Made by a program: the position numbers and the translations under genes. From Pseudomonas sp. H3(2019) (GTDB taxonomy: Bacteria; Pseudomonadota; Gammaproteobacteria; Pseudomonadales; Pseudomonadaceae): a stretch of 64,000 bases of DNA. The number at the start of each line of letters is the position of its first letter. The stretch's first letter is position 1. Below the pieces are notes generated by a model that was given only the letters and a program-made list of their open reading frames with translations, did not search any database and had not been told where the DNA came from. Location of the stretch: assembly GCF_007713465.1 (NCBI RefSeq), contig NZ_VMSG01000011.1, positions 111,971-175,970 on the forward strand. The letters run 5' to 3'. Positions 8,403 through 18,770 of this stretch are shown here, one piece after another.

Positions 8403-9767
8403 TCAGGACTTCACCGGCGGCTTGCGCAGCAAACTGAACGCCATCCCCGCCAAACCCGCCACCCCCAGCAAGAGCACCGCCCACAGGCCAATCTTCTTCC
8501 AGTTTGCGCCCGGGACAATCGGCGCCACTGCTGCAGCCGGCGAAGTCACCACCACCGCACCATCGACCTTGGCCTGACCCAACGTCGCCAGACGCTTGGG
8601 ACTGTAATCGGGAATCAGCGTCGACAGTGGCAAGCTCGCCGTTTTAACCGTCGCGCTCCCCAGCGCCAGTGTGTACGGCCCCGCCCCGCGAGCGAGGAAC
8701 ACCACCTGGGTCGAGCGTACGGCATAGCGCACTGTCGGAGCTTGTGTGCCCAAGCCGCCACCGCGCTCATCGACAGTCAGCTTCAACTGCTGCACCACAT
8801 GCCCAGCGACCTGCAATTCGTTCTGCACCACCTCCTGGCCATTTTGCGTCAGTCGATAGAGCAAACCGCTGCTCAAGGGCTGCCACGGCAAGCTGCTTTC
8901 GCGACGCCCCGACAGGGTCACCGGCGCCAGGCTGTTAGCCTGGCTCAACTCGACCTGCAAGCGCTCGACGCTCAAGCCCATCGGCAATTGCCAGGTGTAC
9001 TCACCGGCCTTGGTGCTGCTGCCGGCCAACGGCTCGGACCAGACCAACGGCTGCGGCAGGTAGCTGGAACTGGCGCTTTGCAGTTGCGCGGAGGTCAGCG
9101 CGGGCGCCGCCTGCGGGGTTTTCCATAGCAAGCGCAGATAACGCGCGCTCTGCCCCGGCAAACTGACTTCATGCTGCTCGACCCGCTCATCGGCAAACGA
9201 CAGCCGCGCCACCTGGCCTTCGCCCCACGGCTGCCAATGCTGCAAATCGTCACTGGCTTCGATGCTGAAACGCTGGAAGCCGTCGCGTTCACTGGTCCAG
9301 TCGAGGATCAACTGCTGCAACGGCGCCTTGATCGCACTGGCGTCCAGCAACCAGCCGCGCAGTACTTCTTCGCCAGCCTTGAGCGGGGTCGATGGCTGGA
9401 CGTCCACCAGCGTGCCATTGGCGCTGGACTGCACGCGCACGCTCGGCACCGCCTCGCTGGCAGAGACCGAGTCGTAAATCGGAAACCACTTAACGTTATT
9501 CACCACCAGACTTTCGCGGCTCTGCGCCTGCTCCCGCGCCAGCGAATAGGCCTGCACCTCACCGGCTGCGTTGAATACCCGCACGTCGCTGAGATCGGTC
9601 TGGCGTGCATTCAATTGCACCGCCAGCGACAAATCGAGGCGATACCACGGCCCCTCGCCGCTCAGGCTCAACGGCACCTGTGTGGTGAAGTCTGCCGGTG
9701 TTTCCTGAGCCGTGGCCGACAACGCCACACAGAGTCCAACGGCGCCCAGCGACAACTTCAGATTCAA
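8403..9767 (-). CDS. DUF3999 family membrane-anchored protein
   Basis: 454 residues with an N-terminal signal peptide (cleavage after A-T-A, about residue 20), a long beta-rich periplasmic part, and one C-terminal TM helix (about 428-447) followed by a basic tail. It overlaps the upstream DUF2339 gene by four bases (ATGA), so the two proteins are translationally coupled and probably act together at the envelope. No enzyme motif is visible and function is unknown. Confidence 0.88.
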   Translation of the reverse strand: MNLKLSLGAVGLCVALSATAQETPADFTTQVPLSLSGEGPWYRLDLSLAVQLNARQTDLSDVRVFNAAGEVQAYSLAREQAQSRESLVVNNVKWFPIYDSVSASEAVPSVRVQSSANGTLVDVQPSTPLKAGEEVLRGWLLDASAIKAPLQQLILDWTSERDGFQRFSIEASDDLQHWQPWGEGQVARLSFADERVEQHEVSLPGQSARYLRLLWKTPQAAPALTSAQLQSASSSYLPQPLVWSEPLAGSSTKAGEYTWQLPMGLSVERLQVELSQANSLAPVTLSGRRESSLPWQPLSSGLLYRLTQNGQEVVQNELQVAGHVVQQLKLTVDERGGGLGTQAPTVRYAVRSTQVVFLARGAGPYTLALGSATVKTASLPLSTLIPDYSPKRLATLGQAKVDGAVVVTSPAAAVAPIVPGANWKKIGLWAVLLLGVAGLAGMAFSLLRKPPVKS

Positions 9768-12700
9768 GACGACACTCCTTCAGATTCATTGGCCGGTTTC
9801 TCAGGCCCTGACGTTGGTTCGGCGCGTTTGGGCGGCAGCGGTGCGAAATAGCCCACCACCAGCAGCAACACGCCCACGCCGATAAACGACACGATCCGCG
9901 CCAGACCGCCGCGGTTACTCAGTTCGACAAAGACCAGTTTGGCGACCACCAGCGCAATCAACGCTGCGCCGACCAGCCAGACTTCCCGACGATGGCGCAA
10001 ATGCCCGCCGATCATCAGGCTCAGGGCAATCAGGGTCCAGACGATCGACAAGCCCGCCTGCACCAACATCGACTCCAGCAAGGCATCCAGCTCAAACGGC
10101 ACGCCGCCCCAATGGTGAGCGCTGCGCATCACCAGCGCAGTGAAGAAGGCGAACAGCGAAACCCCGGCCACGACTTGCGTGGCGCGCTCGGCGTAATCGA
10201 CACGAATCGCCAATGAGCTGACCGCACTGCGCGACCAGACATAAACGCCGAACAAGGCAAACAGCAGGCCGATTTCCAACGGGTTGAGCAACGGGAGATA
10301 AGGCAGCGGTTCGGCGGTGCCGTCGCTGGCAATGTTTGCCAGCCAGAACCAGCCGAGCATCAACAACGCCAGCGGCAGTGCGGCGTACACGCGGTACTCG
10401 CGGGCATACGCCGACACCGGCCACGGCCAGGCGCGTGGTGCGGCCATCAGCACCAGATACAGGCTCGGCAAAATTGCCCAGCCCAGCCAGCGCCAGGCGT
10501 TGTATTGCTCGGACAACACCAGCAAGCCGTAACGCAACTCCAGCGCCAAGACGCCGATCAACAGCCAGCAACCCACTACGTGAGCAGCGCTCAATACTCG
10601 CGCGGGGAGCATCGGCGCCAAGCGTCGCAGCGAGATGAAATGCACCATAAACACCGCCGCCCACGCCAGCCAGCCGAAATTCGCCGCCGGGTGATAACGC
10701 GAATGCCAGGCCGCGACCAATACCAGCGCCGCCGCTGGAATCAGCAACGTGCAGAGCACGCCCAATTCCGGCCATTGCAGTCGCCGAGACAACAACGTCC
10801 ACACCGCGACACTCAGCGCCGCGAGGCCCAGCAACAGTGTGGCTTGCAGGTTCAGTGGTGCAAAACGCAGCACTTCGCTGACCAGCGCCAACGCCCACCA
10901 GGCCGCGCCCCACACCAGCAACAACTCGGACAAGCGCCGCAAGCTCAAGGCATCGAACGCACTGGCATGATTGCCTAGCTGCAAGCGCCAGGCACCGACC
11001 ATCGCCGCCAGCCCGAGCACCATCGGCGTCCAGAAACCGCTGTGGCCCAGTGGCCGCAGACCTTCGCTGGCGAGCGGCCCGAGCAGTTCGGGCCCCGCGA
11101 TCAGGAACGCCGCGCCGCCGATCACCTGCAACAACAAGCCAAAGACAAAACTCACCCGCTGCTGCAAGTACAGGCTCAGCCAGATGATCAACAGACCGCT
11201 GGCGGCCCACACCGCGCTCGCCGTTTGCCACGGCAACACGAACAGCACCGCCAGATTGATCAGCACCAACCCGGCCAGCAACACCACCGACAACCCACGC
11301 AGCAATCGTGCGTCACTGCGCACCATGTCGTCGCGAGCGGCGAACAGCATGCCGCCGATCAACGCCAGGCCAATCAAGGACGCGGTGAGCAAACCGCTCC
11401 AGCCAGCGCTGAACACCGCCGCCTCCTCACCGCTGGCGCCTTGCAGCCGCAGCAGGAACAACACACCGCCCAGCAGTTGCACGGCGAACGCCGTAAACAG
11501 GAAGGTCCGCGATTGCAGGCGCAAGCCGACAAACAACGTCGCCAAACCGGCCAGCGCCCAGCTGATCGCGGTGCCGTGGGTGAAGAAGAACAACGGCGCG
11601 AGCAGATAGAGGAACATCAGCCCCGCACAGGCCAACACCGGCAAGCCCTTGCGTTCCCAGGCCGAGGTTTGCTCAGGGGAAGCGCTGCGCAAGTGATAGA
11701 AACTGAACAGCAACGCCACGCCGAGCATCAGCGCACCAAGCGGTGAGCCAGCCAGCAGGCTGCTGTCGCCCAGGCTCAGTTTGCTGAGGAACGCCAGCGC
11801 CGAACCCAGTTGCAACAGCAAGGCAAAGGCCCGTGCCAACGGCCGATGCTGACGCAGGCCGAGCCAGAAGATCCCCGCGCCCTCCACCGCCCAGGCGGCC
11901 GCCGTCCAGCGCGCATCCAGACCCAGCGGGATCGCCAGGCTGGCGAAAATCACCCCCAGCGCCAGGCAGGTTTCCGCCAGCAGCAGGGCTCGACCGCCGC
12001 TGAGAAAACGCGCCAGGCCCATGTACACGATGCCCAACGCCAGCGCGCTGAACGCGGCAGCAAACTCATACTGATGAATCAGCGCGAACTGCATGCCAAA
12101 GCCCACCAGTGGCGGACCGAACAGCATCGTCCCGTCGACGTAGTCGCCTTTGCGCGCCGACCAGCGCAGCAGCGCTTCACGGCTGTCATCCTCCGGCGCG
12201 TCAGTCATCTCGAGCAATTTGCGGCGGGCGAACAACAAGCCAATCGCCAGGTACATCAGGAAGAACAGAATCAGGAACGGCTCGGTACTCCACAGCAGTT
12301 CCGCCGTATAGGAACGCAGGCCCCAGGCAAAACCGATGCCGAAGGTGCCCGCGAAGCCGATCAGGTTCAGCGGCCGCCAGGCCTTGAACCAGGCAATGGC
12401 GAGGATGCCGGTGTTGAGCAAGGCGAAGTAGCTGAACAGCGCGACATGGTTGCCGGCGCCGGTGGAGGTCAGGATCGGCGCGGCGAACCCGCCCAACGCC
12501 GCCGCACAGGCCAGCGCAAGCGAGTCCTGGGTGATCGCCAGAATCGCCGAGAAGATCGTCACCGCCACCAGCAAGCCCAACGCCGCCGACGGGTCGAGCA
12601 ACGGGTGCAAGCGCATGGCGGCGAACACCGTCAGGTACAGCACGGCAATGCCGGTGCCCTGCAGGATCAACGCGTAGTTGGTGTTGCGCAGTCGCAACCA

Positions 12701-13357
12701 CCAACCGAGCCCGAGCAAAGCCAACGCGGCCGCAGCGACCCCGGCGTAACGCAATTCAATCGGCACCACCATGCCTTCGGTGGCGTAGCGCAGCAAAAAC
12801 GCCAAACCGAAGAACAACAGCACCACGCCGACCCGCAGCACAGTGTTGCCGCCAAACAGCCAATTGCGTGCAGCGGCGATGCCACGTTCGATCAGATTTG
12901 GGCCACGGGGTTCGGCAGGTTGTGGTGGTTCGCTGGGTTGCGGGGTCCAGAGATCGGCGGGCTCAGACGCGATGCTCGCGTGTACCGGTTCGAATTCGGG
13001 CGGCAATTCCCAGACCAGCTCCTGCGCGGCAGACAACGGCGCCGGGCCAGGCTCAGGTGCTTGGTCAAAAGTGACTTCAGGAGAAAGCGTCGGCTCGCTG
13101 GCCGTTGTTGACTCAGGGACCGGAGCTGATTGGACACCATGGGTTTCGAGTAACGCCAGCCGTTGCTCGACCGCACCAAGGGCGACCTGCGCCTGCTCCA
13201 GTTGACGACGCTGCTCGTCCGCTTGTGAATTCAGGCGCCTGAGCACAATCGCCTGACCCGCACCCAAGCCGATCAATGCGCCGATCAGCGCATCGCTGAA
13301 TGACTCATCGAGCACCCAGCCCAGCACCAGCCCTATCAGCATGAACATCCATTGCAT
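9764..13357 (-). CDS. DUF2339 family large polytopic membrane protein
   Basis: 1197 residues from the ATG at 13357, which opens with a TM segment and a glycine-rich stretch. Residues about 45-75 are a Q/E/L-rich coiled coil, about 76-140 are Pro/Glu-rich linker, and the rest is some two dozen or more hydrophobic segments. The family has no known reaction. Coupling by ATGA overlap to DUF3999 suggests a two-component envelope complex. An earlier ATG seven codons upstream is possible but less well placed. Confidence 0.88.
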   Translation of the reverse strand: MQWMFMLIGLVLGWVLDESFSDALIGALIGLGAGQAIVLRRLNSQADEQRRQLEQAQVALGAVEQRLALLETHGVQSAPVPESTTASEPTLSPEVTFDQAPEPGPAPLSAAQELVWELPPEFEPVHASIASEPADLWTPQPSEPPQPAEPRGPNLIERGIAAARNWLFGGNTVLRVGVVLLFFGLAFLLRYATEGMVVPIELRYAGVAAAALALLGLGWWLRLRNTNYALILQGTGIAVLYLTVFAAMRLHPLLDPSAALGLLVAVTIFSAILAITQDSLALACAAALGGFAAPILTSTGAGNHVALFSYFALLNTGILAIAWFKAWRPLNLIGFAGTFGIGFAWGLRSYTAELLWSTEPFLILFFLMYLAIGLLFARRKLLEMTDAPEDDSREALLRWSARKGDYVDGTMLFGPPLVGFGMQFALIHQYEFAAAFSALALGIVYMGLARFLSGGRALLLAETCLALGVIFASLAIPLGLDARWTAAAWAVEGAGIFWLGLRQHRPLARAFALLLQLGSALAFLSKLSLGDSSLLAGSPLGALMLGVALLFSFYHLRSASPEQTSAWERKGLPVLACAGLMFLYLLAPLFFFTHGTAISWALAGLATLFVGLRLQSRTFLFTAFAVQLLGGVLFLLRLQGASGEEAAVFSAGWSGLLTASLIGLALIGGMLFAARDDMVRSDARLLRGLSVVLLAGLVLINLAVLFVLPWQTASAVWAASGLLIIWLSLYLQQRVSFVFGLLLQVIGGAAFLIAGPELLGPLASEGLRPLGHSGFWTPMVLGLAAMVGAWRLQLGNHASAFDALSLRRLSELLLVWGAAWWALALVSEVLRFAPLNLQATLLLGLAALSVAVWTLLSRRLQWPELGVLCTLLIPAAALVLVAAWHSRYHPAANFGWLAWAAVFMVHFISLRRLAPMLPARVLSAAHVVGCWLLIGVLALELRYGLLVLSEQYNAWRWLGWAILPSLYLVLMAAPRAWPWPVSAYAREYRVYAALPLALLMLGWFWLANIASDGTAEPLPYLPLLNPLEIGLLFALFGVYVWSRSAVSSLAIRVDYAERATQVVAGVSLFAFFTALVMRSAHHWGGVPFELDALLESMLVQAGLSIVWTLIALSLMIGGHLRHRREVWLVGAALIALVVAKLVFVELSNRGGLARIVSFIGVGVLLLVVGYFAPLPPKRAEPTSGPEKPANESEGVSS

Positions 13358-13414
13358 GGTCGATATCCCTAAGCACATTGGCCAACCGAAAACGTTTGGC
13401 GCAGCCCGTATTGC

Positions 13415-13511
13415 AAAGATCGCAGCCTTCGGCAGCTCCTACAACGGCAGCGTGCACCCATACTTTAGGTGAACACTGACTGTAAGAGCTGCTGAAGGCT
13501 GCGATCTTTTT
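13415..13511. repeat. REP doublet of the AAAGATCGCAGCC family
   Basis: AAAGATCGCAGCCTTCGGCA at the left and its inverted copy ending GCTGCGATCTTT at the right are separated by about 40 bases. This is a different repeat family from the GATCGTTCCCACGC one. It lies between glgP and the DUF2339 gene and may also end transcription. Confidence 0.75.
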
Positions 13512-13553
13512 CGGGGCGTCAGTATATCGATCCGATCAAACGGCGGCTAAAAA

Positions 13554-16004
13554 TTACTCCAGCGCTTTCCAGATTTCCGTGGCGTACTCGCGAATGGTCC
13601 GGTCGGACGAAAACCAGCCCATGCGCGCACTGTTGAGCACCGCCGAGCGCCACCATTCCTGCGAATCGTGCCAGCGCTCTTCAACCCGCGTCTGGGCATG
13701 CCAGTAGGAATCGAAGTCGGCGCAGACCAGGAAGCGGTCATATTCGATCAACGAATCGATCAAGCCCATGTAACGAGACGGTTCATCCGGCGAGAACACA
13801 CCGCCGCGAATCGCTTGCAGCACATCCCCCAGCCGACGAGAGGCGGCGATATCCGGCGCGGCGTGGAACTCGTGATTCTGTTTGCGCGCCTCAACCTGCT
13901 GCGCGGTCAGACCAAAGATGAACATGTGCTCGACACCAATGCGCTCACTCATTTCCACGTTGGCACCGTCCAGGGTGCCGATGGTCAGCGCGCCGTTGAG
14001 ACCGAACTTCATGTTGCTGGTACCGGAAGCCTCAAAACCGGCCGTAGAAATCTGCTCCGACAGGTCGGCCGCCGGAATGATGCTTTCCGCCAGGCTGACG
14101 TTGTAGTTGGGCAAGAACACCACTTTCAGCAAGCCGCGCACCGTCGGGTCGTTGTTGACCACCCGGGCGATGTCGTTGGTCAGTTTGATGATCAGCTTGG
14201 CCTGGTGATAACTCGCGGCGGCTTTACCGGCAAAGATCTTCACCCGCGGCACCCAATCGACTTCCGGCTCGGCGCGGATCGCCTGATACAGCGCCACGGT
14301 GTGCATCAGGTTGAGCAACTGGCGCTTGTACTCGTGAATCCGTTTGACCTGCACATCGAACATTGCCGCCGGATTGACCGCGATTCCCAATCGTTCATGA
14401 ATCAGATAGGCCAAGGCTTTTTTACTGTGCAGGCGCTGCTCGGCGAACTCGTTGCGGAACGCCGCTTTCTCGGCAAACGGCTCCAGGCCGATCAGTTTCT
14501 GTTCCGGGTTATCCAACAGATCCGGGCCCAACGCGTCGACCATCATCGAGGTCAGTTGCGGGTTGGCCTGATAGAGCCAGCGGCGGAACGTAATGCCGTT
14601 GGTCTTGTTGTTGATTCGCTCCGGATACAGCTTGTGCAGCTCGGAAAACACCGTGCTGCGCATCAGTTGGGTGTGCAGGCCGGACACGCCGTTAACACTG
14701 TGGGAACCCAGAAACGCCAGGTTACCCATGCGCACCCGGCGACCGTTGTCTTCCTCGATCAGCGACACCGCGCGCAATACGTCAAAGTCATGAATGCCTT
14801 TGGCGCGCAGCGAGTCGATGTGCTGGGCGTTGATCAAATAGATGATCTGCATGTGCCGTGGCAGCATCCGTTCCATCAAACCAACTGGCCAGGTTTCCAG
14901 CGCTTCAGGCAAGAGTGTGTGGTTGGTGTAGGAAAGCGTATCGACCGTGATCTGCCACGCCGCGTCCCACGCTACGTCGTACACATCGACCAGTTGACGC
15001 ATCAATTCGGCCACGGCGATCGAGGGGTGCGTGTCGTTGAGCTGGATCGCCGCGTGATCGCCCAGGGTCAGCACCGAGGTGTGCATGTTGCGGTGACGGC
15101 GCAGCAGGTCCTGCAAGGATGCGGCGACGAAGAAGTACTCCTGACGCAGCCGCAGCTCCTGACCGGCCTCGGTGCTGTCGGCGGGATAGAGCACGCGGGA
15201 GATGCTTTCCGCGCGAGCCACTTCGGCCACCGCCCCCAAGTGGTCGCCAGCGTTGAAGCGCTCCAGGTGCAAGTCTTCCATGGCTCGTGCACGCCAGAGG
15301 CGCAAGGTGTTGACGCTAGCGCCGCGCCAGCCGACGACTGGCGTGTCGTAAGCAATCGCTCGAACGGTTTCCGCCGGCGTCCAGACTTGTTTGGACCTGC
15401 CGGTCTCATCGGTCACGGTTTCAACGCTGCCACCAAAGCCGATCGGGTAAGCCACTTCCGGCCGCTCAAATTCCCAGGGGTTGCCGAAATCCAGCCAGTT
15501 TTCGGTTTGCTCCTGCTGCCAGCCATCGACAACCGCCTGACGGAACAAGCCGTGTTCATAACGAATACCGTAGCCATGGCCGGCGATGCCGAGCGTCGAC
15601 ATGCTTTCCATGAAGCACGCCGCCAGGCGACCGAGGCCACCGTTGCCGAGTGCGGCGTCCGGCTCCAGCAGGCGAATGCGTTCGAGGTCGACGCCCAGCT
15701 CGGTCAGCGCTTCACGAGCCACATCGAGCAGGCCAAGGTTGCTCAGGCTGTCGTAGAGCAGGCGGCCGATGAGGAATTCCAGCGAGAGGTAGTAAACGCG
15801 CTTCTGGCCTTTGCGGTAGATCTGCCGCGTGTGGTCCATCCAGTGCTCGACCATGTGATCACGCGCCGCCAGGGCAATGGCTTCAAACCAGTCATGGTCA
15901 AAAGCGTGATCCGGGTCCTTGCCCACTGCATAGGTAAGTTTGGTCAATACGGCGTCGCGAAATGCGGCCACTTCAGCTTCGCGAACTAGTGGTTCTTGAG
16001 TCAT
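13554..16004 (-). CDS. glgP: Glycogen/starch/alpha-glucan phosphorylase
   Basis: 816 residues from the ATG at 16004, which has GAGGTC eight bases upstream; E. coli GlgP is 815. It releases glucose 1-phosphate from alpha-1,4-glucan ends. The pyridoxal-phosphate region is visible as E-A-S-G-T-S-N-M-K-F-G-L-N-G-A (about 640-655), and N-G-G-L-G-R-L-A-A-C-F near 105-115. Cytoplasmic. No other glycogen gene is nearby, as is common for pseudomonads. An upstream extension of 28 codons reads poorly and was not used. Confidence 0.95.
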   Translation of the reverse strand: MTQEPLVREAEVAAFRDAVLTKLTYAVGKDPDHAFDHDWFEAIALAARDHMVEHWMDHTRQIYRKGQKRVYYLSLEFLIGRLLYDSLSNLGLLDVAREALTELGVDLERIRLLEPDAALGNGGLGRLAACFMESMSTLGIAGHGYGIRYEHGLFRQAVVDGWQQEQTENWLDFGNPWEFERPEVAYPIGFGGSVETVTDETGRSKQVWTPAETVRAIAYDTPVVGWRGASVNTLRLWRARAMEDLHLERFNAGDHLGAVAEVARAESISRVLYPADSTEAGQELRLRQEYFFVAASLQDLLRRHRNMHTSVLTLGDHAAIQLNDTHPSIAVAELMRQLVDVYDVAWDAAWQITVDTLSYTNHTLLPEALETWPVGLMERMLPRHMQIIYLINAQHIDSLRAKGIHDFDVLRAVSLIEEDNGRRVRMGNLAFLGSHSVNGVSGLHTQLMRSTVFSELHKLYPERINNKTNGITFRRWLYQANPQLTSMMVDALGPDLLDNPEQKLIGLEPFAEKAAFRNEFAEQRLHSKKALAYLIHERLGIAVNPAAMFDVQVKRIHEYKRQLLNLMHTVALYQAIRAEPEVDWVPRVKIFAGKAAASYHQAKLIIKLTNDIARVVNNDPTVRGLLKVVFLPNYNVSLAESIIPAADLSEQISTAGFEASGTSNMKFGLNGALTIGTLDGANVEMSERIGVEHMFIFGLTAQQVEARKQNHEFHAAPDIAASRRLGDVLQAIRGGVFSPDEPSRYMGLIDSLIEYDRFLVCADFDSYWHAQTRVEERWHDSQEWWRSAVLNSARMGWFSSDRTIREYATEIWKALE

Positions 16005-16256
16005 CGATAGGACCTCGGACGAGCATGAAATTGACGAGCCTAGTCGGTCTGACATGAGATAAATGCGCTCGTTCGGCGTTTTTTGCAATCGCCTGAATCG
16101 AGCCTATCCCCTTGCCGATACACGTTGAAAAGATGCAGATGCCATGCCGATCGCACGGAAAATTCAGTGTAGCCATAAAAAAACCGGCAAATGGTCGTTC
16201 AAAAAATCACCAGTCCCGGTATGATCGCGCGCCCTGATGCACGCTGGTAATTCCAC

Positions 16257-16694
16257 ATGATGAAGCCGAACCTGATCGCCGCCGCGGAGATCGACCGCCT
16301 CGATACCTGGGCCAAGTACTCTGCCCCGATGTGCGGCTCGTGCGTGTCCAGCTGCTGCACGCTGCCGGTCGAGGTCAAGATCAAAGACCTGATCCGCATC
16401 GGCATCGTCGACGAATTCGAACTGGGCGATCCACCCAAGAACATCGCCAAGCGCTTGCAGAAGGAAGGGATTGTCGAGCGCTACAACCAGAAGTCCGAGA
16501 TCTTCACGCTCCAACGCATGAGCAACAACGATTGCCTGTACCTGGATCGTAAGAGCCGTTTGTGCACTATTTATGAAAAGCGCCCGGATACTTGCCGCAA
16601 CCACCCAAAAATCGGTCCACGGCCAGGCTATTGCGCGTACAAGCCGAAAGAAGTCGTGCGCGAGAACAATCCGCGGACCCTGGACAAGTTCTGA
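16257..16694 (+). CDS. YkgJ family cysteine-cluster protein
   Basis: 145 residues. The Cys pattern C-G-S-C-V-S-S-C-C at about 26-34, then C88, C97, C108 and C121 with D-T-C-R-N-H-P, is that of the CxxCxxCC family (UPF0153), believed to bind zinc or an iron-sulfur cluster. Role unknown. Two adjacent ATG codons are possible starts. It is divergent from glgP with about 250 bases between the starts. Confidence 0.88.
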   Translation: MMKPNLIAAAEIDRLDTWAKYSAPMCGSCVSSCCTLPVEVKIKDLIRIGIVDEFELGDPPKNIAKRLQKEGIVERYNQKSEIFTLQRMSNNDCLYLDRKSRLCTIYEKRPDTCRNHPKIGPRPGYCAYKPKEVVRENNPRTLDKF

Positions 16695-16710
16695 TCAAAG
16701 CCACTATTCC

Positions 16711-16744
16711 GTAGCAGCTACCGAGCCCGCGAGGCAGCTGCTAC
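16711..16744. repeat. Short REP-like palindrome
   Basis: GTAGCAGCT and AGCTGCTAC are inverted around ACCGAGCCCGCGAGGC, the typical centre of a further Pseudomonas REP family. It lies just after the YkgJ gene. Confidence 0.6.
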
Positions 16745-16757
16745 AGGCAGACAAACA

Positions 16758-16792
16758 AAAACGCCCCCGGCCTTTCGACCGGGGGCGTTTTT
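16758..16792. terminator. Bidirectional intrinsic terminator between YkgJ gene and typA
   Basis: ACGCCCCCGG and CCGGGGGCGT form a 10-bp G+C-rich stem with a CTTTCGA loop, flanked by A-run on the left and T-run on the right, so it can serve both convergent genes. Confidence 0.9.
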
Positions 16793-16810
16793 CATTCAGC
16801 CTGAGTTAAC

Positions 16811-18631
16811 TCAGTTCTTGGCTTTCTTGGCAGCGCGGGTACGCTCGCCTTCGTCCAGGATCTTCTTACGCAGGCGGATCGACTTAGGTGTCACTTCGCA
16901 CAATTCATCGTCCTGGATGAATTCCAGGGCCTGTTCCAGGGTGAAGCGAACAGGTGGAACCAGAGCGATGGTTTCGTCTTTACCCGAAGCACGCATGTTG
17001 TCGAGCTTCTTGCCTTTGGTTGGGTTGACGCCCATGTCGTTGTCACGGCTGTTCAGACCAACGATCTGACCGTTGTAGATCTCTTGACCGTGTTCAACGA
17101 ACAGCTTGCCACGCGCCTGCAGGGTTTCCAGGGAGTAGGTCAGCGCCTTGCCGGTTTCTACCGATACCAGAACACCGTTCTGACGGCCGGACATGTCGCC
17201 GGACTTCATGGTGTCGTAGCGATCGAAGATCGAGGTCAGGATGCCAGCACCGTTGGTCAGGGTCAGGAACTGGTTACGGAAACCGATCAGACCGCGAGCA
17301 GGGATGTTGTATTCCAGACGAACACGGCCTTTGCCATCCGGCACCATGTTGGTCAGGTCGCCTTTACGCAGGCCCATCTCTTCCATGACCTTGCCCTGGG
17401 ATTCTTCAGGGGTGTCGATGGTTACGTTTTCGAACGGTTCCTGCTTCACGCCGTCAACTTGACGGATGATCACTTCCGGACGACCAACGCCCATTTCGAA
17501 GCCTTCGCGACGCATGGTTTCGATCAGTACCGAGAGGTGCAGCTCACCACGGCCGGAAACCTTGAACTTGTCAGCCGAGTCGCCTTCTTCAACGCGCAGT
17601 GCAACGTTGTACAGCAGCTCTTTGTCCAGACGTTCCTTGATGTTACGGGAAGTCACGAACTTGCCTTCTTTACCGCAGAAAGGCGAGTCGTTGACCTGGA
17701 AGGTCATGGAAACGGTTGGCTCGTCAACGGTCAGAGGCTTCATCGCCTCCGGAGTGTCCAGCTGGCACAGGGTGTCGGAGATGAACAGCTCGTCCATACC
17801 GCTGATGCACACGATGTCGCCTGCGGCGGCTTCTTCAACGTCGATACGGTGCAGACCGTGGTGACCCATCAGTTTCAGGATACGACCGTTACGCTTCTTG
17901 CCGTCGGCGCTGATAGCGACAACCGGGGTGTTCGGCTTGACGCGACCACGAGCGATACGGCCAACGCCGATAACACCCAGGAAGCTGTTGTAGTCCAGTG
18001 CGGAGATCTGCATCTGGAACGGACCGTCACGGTCAACAGCCGGCGCCGGTACGTTGTCGACGATCGACTGGTACAGCGGGGTCATGTCTTCAGCCATTTC
18101 GTTGTGGTCCAGACCGGCAATACCGTTCAGGGCCGAGGCGTAGACGACTTTGAAGTCCAGTTGTTCTTCGGTGGCACCCAGGTTGTCGAACAGGTCGAAG
18201 ATCTGGTCCAGAACCCAGTCCGGACGCGCGCCTGGACGGTCAACCTTGTTGATGCACACGATCGGACGCAGGCCGGCTTCAAAAGCCTTCTTGGTCACGA
18301 AACGGGTTTGCGGCATAGGGCCGTCTTGAGCGTCAACCAGCAGCAGAACGGAGTCAACCATCGACATTACGCGTTCAACTTCGCCGCCGAAGTCGGCGTG
18401 GCCCGGTGTGTCCACAATGTTGATGTGGTAGCCGTTCCAGTTGATGGCGGTGTTTTTCGCCAGAATGGTAATACCGCGCTCTTTTTCCTGGTCGTTGGAG
18501 TCCATCACGCGCTCGTCGTTGAGCTCGTTGCGCTCCAGAGTGCCGGATTGACGCAAGAGTTTGTCTACCAGGGTGGTTTTACCATGGTCAACGTGAGCAA
18601 TGATGGCGATGTTGCGTAGATTTTCGATCAC
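16811..18631 (-). CDS. typA: Ribosome-associated translational GTPase TypA/BipA
   Basis: 606 residues. G1 motif A-H-V-D-H-G-K-T-T at about 13-21, G3 D-T-P-G-H-A-D-F near 75, G4 N-K-V-D near 128, followed by EF-G-like domains and the TypA-specific C-terminal domain. It binds 70S ribosomes and assists ribosome assembly and stress or low-temperature growth. Its codon use is strongly biased towards preferred codons, as for highly expressed genes. Confidence 0.97.
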   Translation of the reverse strand: MIENLRNIAIIAHVDHGKTTLVDKLLRQSGTLERNELNDERVMDSNDQEKERGITILAKNTAINWNGYHINIVDTPGHADFGGEVERVMSMVDSVLLLVDAQDGPMPQTRFVTKKAFEAGLRPIVCINKVDRPGARPDWVLDQIFDLFDNLGATEEQLDFKVVYASALNGIAGLDHNEMAEDMTPLYQSIVDNVPAPAVDRDGPFQMQISALDYNSFLGVIGVGRIARGRVKPNTPVVAISADGKKRNGRILKLMGHHGLHRIDVEEAAAGDIVCISGMDELFISDTLCQLDTPEAMKPLTVDEPTVSMTFQVNDSPFCGKEGKFVTSRNIKERLDKELLYNVALRVEEGDSADKFKVSGRGELHLSVLIETMRREGFEMGVGRPEVIIRQVDGVKQEPFENVTIDTPEESQGKVMEEMGLRKGDLTNMVPDGKGRVRLEYNIPARGLIGFRNQFLTLTNGAGILTSIFDRYDTMKSGDMSGRQNGVLVSVETGKALTYSLETLQARGKLFVEHGQEIYNGQIVGLNSRDNDMGVNPTKGKKLDNMRASGKDETIALVPPVRFTLEQALEFIQDDELCEVTPKSIRLRKKILDEGERTRAAKKAKN

Positions 18632-18770
18632 TTGTGTATCTCGATCAGAGGATTCGGTGTGCTGACAAGTCTTGGCAGCGATTTACAGTAGAGTCAGGCC
18701 TTGCCGTTACAGCTTGACGGCAGAGTCGGGGGGCCGGTGACGCAGGCCACAGGCAAACAGCCCCGGGCTC

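Noticed and set aside
13668..15989. Very long open frame on the plus strand (over 770 codons) opposite glgP
   Set aside because: It is the mirror of a strongly conserved enzyme in G+C-rich DNA; the product has no start signal, no domain and a biased His/Gln/Arg composition.
17084..18619. Open frame of about 510 codons opposite typA
   Set aside because: Same antisense artefact; typA codon bias keeps the opposite frame free of stops.
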